This document shows positions 44,858 to 51,335 of a stretch of DNA of 53,434 nucleotides, piece by piece. The notes under the pieces are model-generated. The model did no database searches. It was not told where the DNA came from and saw nothing but the letters and a program-made list of their open reading frames with translations. The position numbers and the translations under genes are program-made. Numbering within the stretch: the first letter of the stretch is position 1; every line of letters starts with the position of its first letter. This stretch comes from Bacillota bacterium (GTDB lineage: Bacteria > Bacillota > Limnochordia > DTU087). The stretch is taken from the NCBI GenBank assembly GCA_012799135.1, contig JAAZLW010000051.1:1-53434 (forward strand), written 5' to 3'.

Positions 44858-46075
44858 TTGCCAATAGGATACAGAAAACTTGCAGCCATCATCTTACTGA
44901 CCATTCTCTGCCTTTCCGGCACTGGGCTGACAGCTGCAGCCCAGGAACTAAACCTATCGGCACAAGCGGCTATCTTGATGGAGGCCAGTTCGGGTGAGGT
45001 GATATTCGAGAAAAACATGCAGATGCCCCTCCCCATGGCTAGCATCACCAAGATCATGACTTTAGTGCTAACGCTTGAGGCAGTGGAAGAGGGTAAGGCC
45101 AGACTGGAAGATCTGGTTACCACTAGCGAATATGCCAACAAGATGGGGGGCTCGCAGATCTGGCTCGAGGTAGGAGAGCAGATGACCCTAGAAGATCTGC
45201 TCTATGCCATTGCCGTAGGATCAGCCAATGATGCGGCGGTTGCTGTAGCCGAGTACCTGTGTGGCTCAGAAGCGAGTTTTGCGGATCAGATGAACCGACG
45301 AGCCCAGGAGCTCGGCATGGACAGTACAGTCTTCAGTAATGCCAGTGGCCTGCCACCCAAGACTCTAGGAATGGATGCTGAGCACCACGCATCGGCCTAT
45401 GATCTGGCGCTTCTATCCCGCCATGCAGTAAATGTCCCCATGCTCTTGGAAATGGTTTCCGCCCATGAGTATACCATGAGGCCCGATACCACCGGTAAGC
45501 CGCATCTGTATACCTTAAATGAGCTGCTAGATAGAGTTCTCGAGTCAGGTAGACGCTATGGCTACCCCGGCCTGGATGGAATCAAAACCGGTATGACGTC
45601 AGAAGCAGGATATTGCTTGGCAGCAACTGCTCAGCGAGATGGCATGCGGCTGATCTCTGTGGTCCTGGGTGATCCTACCAAGGAAGCTCGCAAGAAAGAT
45701 ACAGTTACCCTCTTGGATTACGGTTTTAGATTGTATGAACCGGTGACTATCGCTCGTGCCGGTGAACCCCTAGGTGAGGCTTTAGTCTCACGGGGGAAAG
45801 AGGAAAAGGTATCTGTCAGTACCAAGAAAGATGTAACTATCGGAGTACCCAGGGGCCGTAAAGATGAGCTCACCCGGGAGATAGAATGGCAAAAAGAGCT
45901 AAGCGCCCCACTAGAGCAAGGTGAGGTCCTAGGTGAGCTGGTAGTTAAGCGAGAAGGCAAGGAGGTAGCGCGGGTTAGAGTTGTAGCAGATGCCCGAGTT
46001 GAACGAGCAAGTATGTGGCAGATTTTGGTCAGGATGTCAAAACGGCTGCTGCAGAGTATAGTGCCTGGTCGATAG
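44858..46075 (+). CDS. dacF: D-alanyl-D-alanine carboxypeptidase DacF
   Basis: A 405-residue exported low-molecular-weight penicillin-binding protein. A signal peptide (residues 1 to about 25) is followed by the peptidase domain with Ser62-x-x-Lys65 (SITK), Ser122-x-Asn124 (SAN) and Lys243-Thr-Gly (KTG), then the PBP5-type C-terminal beta domain and a C-terminal amphipathic helix for membrane attachment. AGAGGAG lies 8 nt before the TTG at 44858; ATG 44834 is an alternative. Adjacent to spoIIA as in Bacillus, so the sporulation-specific DacF is likely. Confidence 0.92.
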   Translation: MPIGYRKLAAIILLTILCLSGTGLTAAAQELNLSAQAAILMEASSGEVIFEKNMQMPLPMASITKIMTLVLTLEAVEEGKARLEDLVTTSEYANKMGGSQIWLEVGEQMTLEDLLYAIAVGSANDAAVAVAEYLCGSEASFADQMNRRAQELGMDSTVFSNASGLPPKTLGMDAEHHASAYDLALLSRHAVNVPMLLEMVSAHEYTMRPDTTGKPHLYTLNELLDRVLESGRRYGYPGLDGIKTGMTSEAGYCLAATAQRDGMRLISVVLGDPTKEARKKDTVTLLDYGFRLYEPVTIARAGEPLGEALVSRGKEEKVSVSTKKDVTIGVPRGRKDELTREIEWQKELSAPLEQGEVLGELVVKREGKEVARVRVVADARVERASMWQILVRMSKRLLQSIVPGR

Positions 46076-46128
46076 ACCGGGACGGGGTCGGTTGGTATAG
46101 AACAAAAGGCACCGACTTAACCTAACGG

Positions 46129-46153
46129 GATCGCCACATGTGATCGCCACATG
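46129..46153 (+). repeat. Tandem 12-bp repeat
   Basis: GATCGCCACATG occurs twice (46129-46140 and 46142-46153) separated by one T. Two copies only; it may be a local slippage product or a paired protein-binding site. Confidence 0.6.
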
Positions 46154-46209
46154 CTGGCATTCATGACAGCGGTCTAGGTAGTTATCTGTGATTGCTTCAT
46201 CGCAGTGAT

Positions 46210-46234
46210 GAGGAGCTAACCAGCTCCTCTCTTT
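46210..46234 (+). terminator. Rho-independent terminator after dacF
   Basis: GAGGAGCT (46210-46217), loop AACC, AGCTCCTC (46222-46229), then TCTTT. Separates dacF from spoIIA, unlike Bacillus where dacF can be co-transcribed with spoIIA. Confidence 0.8.
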
Positions 46235-46282
46235 GCATTTATGGGTGAGAAAACCAACTTAGGAATAACCGAATATTCTGGC

Positions 46283-46309
46283 AGGAATTTACCGAAGGTT
46301 TGCGAAAAT
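46283..46309 (+). promoter_or_regulatory. Candidate sigma-H-type promoter of spoIIA
   Basis: AGGAATT (46283-46289), an 11-nt spacer and TGCGAAAAT (46301-46309), compared with the sigma-H pattern AGGAWWW / RNNGAATWW. The -10 has two mismatches. Related boxes occur at 46261 and 46317. spoIIA is sigma-H controlled in Bacillus. Confidence 0.35.
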
Positions 46310-46388
46310 ACATTCAAGGAAAATGAACTGGTATCAGTATTAGTACTTCGGCTGTTATTGGTGCTAGCTACTACATGGAGGGGCAGAA

Positions 46389-46736
46389 GTGGATATAGCG
46401 ATCAAGCGTAAGGGAAAGGCTTTAATCGTGTCTTTAGGAGGAGAGCTGGATTTGGCCACTGCCGGAGAGGTAAGAGAACGGGTTGATCTGGCCCTATTGG
46501 AGGACTCCCGGGTCCACCACCTGATTTGGGACCTGGAGAAGGTGGGGTTTATCGATAGCTCCGGACTAGGAGTGCTTCTAGGGCGATACAAGAAAATCCA
46601 GGCCAGAGCTGGAAGAGTCGTAGCCCTTCGTCCGGTGGATCCTGTAAGGAAGATGCTAAGAATGGCCGGCATGGAGCGCATAATGCATTTTGCTGATACT
46701 GAAGAACAGGCACTGGCTCAGATTGGGGGAAGATGA
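46389..46736 (+). CDS. spoIIAA: Anti-sigma F factor antagonist SpoIIAA
   Basis: A 115-residue STAS-domain protein. The phosphorylatable serine lies in FIDSSGLGVLLGR (Asp56, Ser57, Ser58). When dephosphorylated by SpoIIE, it binds SpoIIAB and frees sigma-F in the forespore. GGAGGGG lies 5 nt before the GTG at 46389. First gene of the three-gene spoIIA operon. Confidence 0.95.
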   Translation: MDIAIKRKGKALIVSLGGELDLATAGEVRERVDLALLEDSRVHHLIWDLEKVGFIDSSGLGVLLGRYKKIQARAGRVVALRPVDPVRKMLRMAGMERIMHFADTEEQALAQIGGR

Positions 46737-46738
46737 TA

Positions 46739-47179
46739 ATGGATACTGTTCGCAATATGGTCGTGATGCGGTTTCCGAGCAGAGCAATCAATATCGGTTT
46801 TGCCCGGACCGCTATCGCTATCTTTGCCTCTCAGTTGGATTTCACCCTTGATGAACTGGATGAGATCAAGATCGCTGCCTCTGAGGCGGTCTCCAATGCG
46901 GTGATCCACGGTTACAAGGGAAGGGAAGGAGAAATCACCGTGATCTGTCGTCTCTTCGATGATGTCTTGGAGATTACCATACGAGATGAGGGGGAGGGTA
47001 TAGCCGATGTGGAGAAAGCTCTCGAACCGGCTTTTACTACAGAACCAGAGGAACGCATGGGGCTGGGGCTGGTCTTCATCAAAGAATACATGGACAGGCT
47101 GGTAGTTGAATCCACCGCAGGAAAAGGTACGTCCCTGGTCATGACTAAATCGCCGGTGCAGGCTCGGGTGAGTTCTTAG
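46739..47179 (+). CDS. spoIIAB: Anti-sigma F factor SpoIIAB
   Basis: A 146-residue GHKL serine kinase and anti-sigma factor. The N box is SEAVSNAVIHGY, G1 is RDEGEGIAD and G2 MGLGLVFIKEY. It holds sigma-F inactive and phosphorylates SpoIIAA. GGGGGA lies 8 nt before the ATG at 46739; the ATG at 46733, overlapping the spoIIAA stop, would add two residues and is equally possible through coupling. Confidence 0.95.
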   Translation: MDTVRNMVVMRFPSRAINIGFARTAIAIFASQLDFTLDELDEIKIAASEAVSNAVIHGYKGREGEITVICRLFDDVLEITIRDEGEGIADVEKALEPAFTTEPEERMGLGLVFIKEYMDRLVVESTAGKGTSLVMTKSPVQARVSS

Positions 47180-47191
47180 GGAGAGAGCATT

Positions 47192-47956
47192 ATGCAAGGT
47201 GCCATCAGCAAGTTTCAGTTACCTCCAGCACCAAGCTTGACTGCAAAGCAAGTCCGCTGCCTTCTGGCTCAGGCACAAGCGGGAAATACCGAGGCCAGAG
47301 ATCAGCTTATCGAAGCGAACCTGCGTTTGGCGGTTAGTATTGCCCAGCGCTTTAGCGGTAGGGGAGACATTGAGGACATATTTCAGGTGGCCTGCATTGG
47401 TCTGGTTAAGGCCATTGATCAGTTTGATCTTTCCTTTGATGTAAGGTTTTCTACTTATGCAGTGCCAATGATCATAGGCGAAATCCGCCGATTCTTGCGG
47501 GATGAGGGGCCGATGAAGCTGAGCCGAACGATTAGGGAAAGGGCAGCCGCAGCTATCCGCACCCGTGAAGAGCTTCAACAGGATTTAGGCAGGGCTCCCA
47601 CCCCTGTTGAAATCGGTGAGATTTTGGGAATAGAGCGGGAAGACGTAGTGGAGGCTTTGGAGGCAGTAGCGCCCGTAGCCTCAATCCATGAAGTTATATA
47701 TGAAGATGGCGGTGCCCCCGTACTTCTCCAAGATAAGATAGGAATTGACCCCGAGTCTGATACATGGGTAGAGAACTATGCGCTCAGACAAGCCTGTGAG
47801 CAGTTGCCGCCCCGAGAGCGAGCGATAGTCATCTTGCGCTTCTTGCAGGAAAAGACTCAAACGGAAGTAGCGGACCTATTGGGAATATCACAAGGTCAGG
47901 TTTCTCGTCTGGAAAAACGGACTATGGGACTTTTGCGAGAGTTCCTTATGCAATAG
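47192..47956 (+). CDS. sigF: RNA polymerase sigma-F factor
   Basis: A 254-residue sigma-70 family member, the first forespore-specific factor. Region 2 (NLRLAVSIAQRFSGRGDIEDIFQVACIG in part), region 3 (near residue 110-165) and the region 4 helix-turn-helix (KTQTEVADLLGISQGQVSRLEKR) are clear. Sigma-G is a close relative, but the place after spoIIAB settles it as sigma-F. Downstream (47999-48033) a CTAGAG/CTCTAG hairpin without T-tract may end transcription weakly. Confidence 0.95.
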   Translation: MQGAISKFQLPPAPSLTAKQVRCLLAQAQAGNTEARDQLIEANLRLAVSIAQRFSGRGDIEDIFQVACIGLVKAIDQFDLSFDVRFSTYAVPMIIGEIRRFLRDEGPMKLSRTIRERAAAAIRTREELQQDLGRAPTPVEIGEILGIEREDVVEALEAVAPVASIHEVIYEDGGAPVLLQDKIGIDPESDTWVENYALRQACEQLPPRERAIVILRFLQEKTQTEVADLLGISQGQVSRLEKRTMGLLREFLMQ

Positions 47957-48124
47957 CTTTCTGTCTTGTCTCCTGGTGGTATAGCTGCCTGCAATTGCCT
48001 AGAGGTTACCCTTTATGTTGGGTAGAACTCTAGACTGAAGCATTACAGACCGGAGAGACTTGCCAATCGGTATTCTCCGTAATCACAGCAGCAGTAGCTG
48101 AACCAAAAGAGGTGGCACTGAGCG

Positions 48125-48676
48125 ATGAAGATTGAAGGAGAAAGGATTGTCTTGCGGCCTCTGGTACCATCTGATTTCTCGAAAATCGTGAAATGGACCA
48201 AAGACCCTGAAGTAGGTCACTATATGGATGATGATGGGTCACCGGAAACGCTGGAAGACTGCGAAGAGTGGCACCGAAATCTACGTAGCAATCGCCACAA
48301 TCAACGGCTGATCATCACTACACTGGAGGGGTACCCGATTGGTGATATTGAGCTGGATCATATTGCTTGGAGAAATGGTGACGCGGAGCTCCGTATTCGC
48401 ATAGGAGAAGGGGATTACCGGGGAAGGGGCTATGGAACCGAATCTGTAACCACTTTGCTAGCCTATGCCTTTGGCGAGATGAACCTCTCGCGTATATACC
48501 TTAGGGTAGCAAGCGACAATTTCGCCGCTATTCGCTGTTATGAGAAAGCCGGCTTCAGAAAAGAAGGGAAGCTGGTCAGGTCAGAGCAAAATGGTAGAAT
48601 GCAGCGGAAGATCTACCTGATGCGGATTCTCAAGGAAGAGTTCAACAGACTATATACCACCGCTATCGCTGTGTGA
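48125..48676 (+). CDS. GNAT family N-acetyltransferase
   Basis: A 183-residue GNAT enzyme of the RimJ/RimL-like branch. It starts VLRPLVPSDF, and motif A for acetyl-CoA is RIRIGEGDYRGRGYGTESV; motif B (SRIYLRVASDNFAAIRCYEKAGF) follows. The acceptor is unknown: relatives modify ribosomal protein N-termini, polyamines or antibiotics. AAGAGGTGG precedes the ATG by 9 nt. It faces the SASP gene and shares a terminator with it. Confidence 0.9.
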   Translation: MKIEGERIVLRPLVPSDFSKIVKWTKDPEVGHYMDDDGSPETLEDCEEWHRNLRSNRHNQRLIITTLEGYPIGDIELDHIAWRNGDAELRIRIGEGDYRGRGYGTESVTTLLAYAFGEMNLSRIYLRVASDNFAAIRCYEKAGFRKEGKLVRSEQNGRMQRKIYLMRILKEEFNRLYTTAIAV

Positions 48677-48691
48677 GCCAGAGTGCTGATC

Positions 48692-48727
48692 AAGAGGCGA
48701 TGAAATGAAGATTTCATCGCCTCTTTT
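48692..48727. terminator. Bidirectional terminator between convergent genes
   Basis: A perfect 15-bp stem, 48692-48706 with 48711-48725, loop GAAG, with T residues after it on the plus strand and A residues before it, so it can act both ways. The SASP stop codon (48714-48716) lies in the stem. Confidence 0.9.
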
Positions 48728-48977
48728 CCTTCTCTGACAAGCTTGTGGCCAAATCGCCACTATTTACAGACTTGTCCTCATCCATAGTTGCGATTTTTCG
48801 AAGAAGGTTGGTGCTGAGTCGACTACCCATCTTCCCTCCGATTCTCCCGCAATCTTTTGCAGGTAGGTTTCCCCAGCCTCCTTTTTCTATCAACTCCCAT
48901 ATACCCATCTCTTTTGCCAAATCTTGCTTGAGTCTACCCATTGCTCGATCGTGTATTCCCTTGCACTGCCTGGCCAT
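48714..48977 (-). CDS. Small acid-soluble spore protein, alpha/beta type
   Basis: An 87-residue protein whose first 65 residues fit the alpha/beta SASP fold: an N-terminal helix (AMGRLKQDLAKEMGI), a Gly-rich turn and a second helix (GRIGGKMGSRLSTNLLRKI). These proteins coat spore DNA and switch UV chemistry; the KQDLAKE region corresponds to the germination-protease site but is not canonical. Typical members have 60-70 residues; here a hydrophilic C-terminal tail of about 20 residues is added, and the turn is longer (GGWGNLPAKDC). It is the only minus-strand gene. Forespore expression is supported by the sigma-G promoter. Confidence 0.85.
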   Translation of the reverse strand: MARQCKGIHDRAMGRLKQDLAKEMGIWELIEKGGWGNLPAKDCGRIGGKMGSRLSTNLLRKIATMDEDKSVNSGDLATSLSEKEKRR

Positions 48978-49017
48978 ACCGCCCTCAGTCTCCTAGCATT
49001 AGATGCAGATCCGCTCT

Positions 49018-49046
49018 TAGCATATCCTAGGGACATTGCCCTATAC
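49018..49046 (-). promoter_or_regulatory. Sigma-G-type promoter of the SASP gene
   Basis: On the minus strand: GTATA (complement of 49042-49046), 17-nt spacer, TATGCTA (complement of 49018-49024). Against the sigma-G pattern GHATR / CATNHTA the -35 is perfect and the -10 matches 6 of 7. It lies about 40 nt before the SASP start. Confidence 0.72.
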
Positions 49047-49247
49047 GCAACCTTGTCTTTCTACATAATGTCGGGTTATGACAGCAGGATTTGATTTGCC
49101 TCTTGTCGAAACTGCCAAAAGGGGAAAATGAGGGAAGGGGGCAGACCTTTCCCAGGGAAAATCTAGAAAAACTTGCAAGGAAGGATATGGTACATGGTTG
49201 TCGAATAGTCTTACCCAATGAACGTGGATGGAGTGGAGGTATAGACA

Positions 49248-49862
49248 ATGCTGGATATGATCATTCGGGGCGGCCCGGTAATGATCCCCTTGCTGCTTTG
49301 CTCAGTATTGATGTTGGCGGTTGCTTTGGAGAGAACGTTTTACTTGTTGCGTTGTCGAGTGGATACAGAAGACTTGATGGATGATATCCAACTGGCACTC
49401 CAGCAAGGCAAGATCTTGGAAGCTATGCAGATAGCCAAGAAGACCAGGGGGCCGGTAGCGACAGTCTTGGCCGCCGGGATAGCCCACTATGATAAAGACA
49501 AGGAACACATCCGTGAGCGCTTGGAAGAAGTTGCTCATGAAGAAGTATTTCGTATGGAACGACGACTTGGCATGCTCGATGTACTCGTTACTGTTTCCCC
49601 ATTACTGGGGCTTTTAGGTACGGTTACCGGCATTATCAAGAGCTTTCAAGTGATAGCGGCTGTCGGTGGTCTGGAAGAACCACTGGCTGTCAGTGTGGGG
49701 ATTGCCGAAGCTTTGATTACTACAGCAGTCGGACTGATCATTGCTATCCCTGGTATGCTCATCTACTCCTATCTCACGAGTGTGATTGATCGGCTGGTGG
49801 TTGACATCAATAAGCGTTCCTCCGAACTGTTGGCGATTTTGGAAGCAAGAGGTGACAACTAA
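49248..49862 (+). CDS. exbB: MotA/TolQ/ExbB proton channel family protein
   Basis: A 204-residue protein with three transmembrane helices: one at residues about 10-32 and a pair at about 115-180, with the ExbB/TolQ hallmark LLGLLGTVTGIIKSF and GIAEALITTAVGLIIAIPGM. ExbB pentamers around ExbD harvest the proton gradient to drive TonB. GGAGGT lies 8-9 nt before the ATG. It opens a four-gene plus-strand unit; the preceding 270 nt show the divergent SASP promoter but no clear exbB promoter. Confidence 0.92.
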   Translation: MLDMIIRGGPVMIPLLLCSVLMLAVALERTFYLLRCRVDTEDLMDDIQLALQQGKILEAMQIAKKTRGPVATVLAAGIAHYDKDKEHIRERLEEVAHEEVFRMERRLGMLDVLVTVSPLLGLLGTVTGIIKSFQVIAAVGGLEEPLAVSVGIAEALITTAVGLIIAIPGMLIYSYLTSVIDRLVVDINKRSSELLAILEARGDN

Positions 49863-50269
49863 TGCTGGTCCAGCGCCCGGCCCGTAAGAAGCCCAATGTA
49901 CAGATTGTGCCTCTGATCGATGTCATCTTTTTTATTTTGGTCTTTTTCATGCTTTTTACAACTTTCCGAACCCAGCCTGCCGGGCTTAACCTGGAGCTAC
50001 CCAAGGCCGCGACTTCGGATAAGCAGTCCCCAAGCCAAGTGACTGTCTCGATAGCCGCCGATGGTCGCATGTATCTAGGCGATCGCCAGGTGACTTCGGC
50101 TGCCTTAAGATCAGAAGTCAGCAAGGCATTGCAGAGAAGACCAGATCTGTTTGTCGTGATCAGGGCAGATAAGAATGCTCGCTATGACTATGTTGTACAG
50201 GCCATGGATGACATACGCCAGGTAGGGGGATACCGATTTGGTTTAGCTGTACGCCCCCGTGACAAATAG
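49862..50269 (+). CDS. exbD: ExbD/TolR family biopolymer transport protein
   Basis: A 135-residue single-pass protein. The proton-carrying Asp is Asp20 in VPLIDVIFFILVFFML, followed by a periplasmic or extracytoplasmic domain (VTVSIAADGRMYLGDRQV, then VVIRADKNARYDYVVQAMDDIR) that matches ExbD/TolR. It starts in a TAATG overlap with exbB. ExbD and TolR are hard to separate by sequence; the next gene decides for ExbD. Confidence 0.93.
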   Translation: MLVQRPARKKPNVQIVPLIDVIFFILVFFMLFTTFRTQPAGLNLELPKAATSDKQSPSQVTVSIAADGRMYLGDRQVTSAALRSEVSKALQRRPDLFVVIRADKNARYDYVVQAMDDIRQVGGYRFGLAVRPRDK

Positions 50270-50318
50270 CTACCAGCGGATTGGGCGTACTACGACTTGA
50301 GGGGGAGGTGGAGCCACA

Positions 50319-51257
50319 ATGTATATTACTAATGAGTCAGAGCGGTCTTTAGGGGCCTTTGTTCTGATCTCTTTGATCCTCCATGCCTTGCTGATTTTCC
50401 TATATCCCCAGTGGGAGCTGGCAATGGGGCCTGGTTTGCTACTAGGGGGCAATGGCGGGGTTGTAACGATCATACCCATAGAATCCGAGCAGCAGTCTCC
50501 CAAAGCGCAACTGAGCCGGCAGCCGGCCCAAGGCGTCCCCAGTACTGAGAAAAAGGTGCCAGCAGCAGAGGTAGCTGAACCGAAGCCCGAAGTAAAGCCT
50601 GAGCCTGAGGCGAAACCGCCGACAGCAGAGGCAAAGACTCCCCCAACCCCACCGGAACCAGAGAGGGCAACTGCAATCGAAAAAGAGGTAGTACCGAAGC
50701 CGGTTCAACAAGAGTCGACCAAGCCGGTTGCTGAGACAGAACAGAGCATGGCGGAGTCAGGTACGAATGATAATGATACACTGCTTACAAGTGAGCAGGG
50801 ACAGGAAGTAGTGGTCTCAGGAGGGGACTCCCCAAGAGAAAGCACCGGTAAGGGGAGTGAGGCTCCTTCGGTTGAGCAGGGCACTGCAGAAGAAGTCCAA
50901 CCATCGCCACCGCCTTTGCCTCCACTTCCGGCAGCGGGCAGTATAGTTGCGGGCGGTGGACGGGTGCAGTACCCGAAAAACGCCATAAATGAAGGAGTAG
51001 CAGGCACTGTCAAGCTCGATGCCTATGTCCCGAAGGGCGCGACAAGGGCCAACCGGATCGTGATCCGGGAATCATCGGGAGCACAGAATCTTGACCAGGT
51101 TGCCCGCTTAACGGTACAGAATGGGTGGAAAATGGAACCCTTGCTGGAGGATTATGTACTCTCGGTCACGATTGTGTTTAGTGGTCCACCCGGATTTAAA
51201 GTGTCAATCCAATATGATGGGATTCAATACGTACGAAGTGATCAAACCGGGAACTAA
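50319..51257 (+). CDS. tonB: TonB-like energy transducer
   Basis: A 312-residue protein with full TonB layout. A short cytoplasmic start, a membrane helix with the S-x-x-x-H motif (Ser18, His22 in ISLILHALLIFLY) known to couple to ExbB-ExbD, a long Pro/Glu/Lys-rich spacer (residues about 60-205) able to cross a periplasm, and a C-terminal TonB domain (VQYPKNAINEGVAGTVKLDAYV, cited as the YP..A...G..G.V.. signature). GGGGGAGGTGG precedes the ATG. The Pro-rich rod implies something beyond the inner membrane to pull on. Confidence 0.88.
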   Translation: MYITNESERSLGAFVLISLILHALLIFLYPQWELAMGPGLLLGGNGGVVTIIPIESEQQSPKAQLSRQPAQGVPSTEKKVPAAEVAEPKPEVKPEPEAKPPTAEAKTPPTPPEPERATAIEKEVVPKPVQQESTKPVAETEQSMAESGTNDNDTLLTSEQGQEVVVSGGDSPRESTGKGSEAPSVEQGTAEEVQPSPPPLPPLPAAGSIVAGGGRVQYPKNAINEGVAGTVKLDAYVPKGATRANRIVIRESSGAQNLDQVARLTVQNGWKMEPLLEDYVLSVTIVFSGPPGFKVSIQYDGIQYVRSDQTGN

Positions 51258-51335
51258 GCCTCACACAAGAAAGACAGGCTGATTGGATAAGTGTGATACT
51301 AAGGGGTAACAAGGCAGGTAGGGGGCTAGAGATCG

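Larger units (their letters stand above)
46076..46388 (+). other. dacF-spoIIA intergenic region
   Basis: This 313-nt gap holds GTCGGT/ACCGAC inverted repeats (46087 region), a tandem repeat at 46129-46153, the dacF terminator and, after 46260, several AGGAA boxes of possible sigma-H type before spoIIAA. No ORF is supported. Confidence 0.6.

Noticed and set aside
48745-48996. Plus-strand 83-codon ORF
   Set aside because: It is the complement of the SASP gene, has no ribosome binding site and no protein-like pattern, while the minus strand has family motifs and a sigma-G promoter.
49091-49384. 97-codon plus-strand ORF upstream of and overlapping exbB
   Set aside because: Half of it lies out of frame over exbB; there is no ribosome binding site and composition is unlike a protein.
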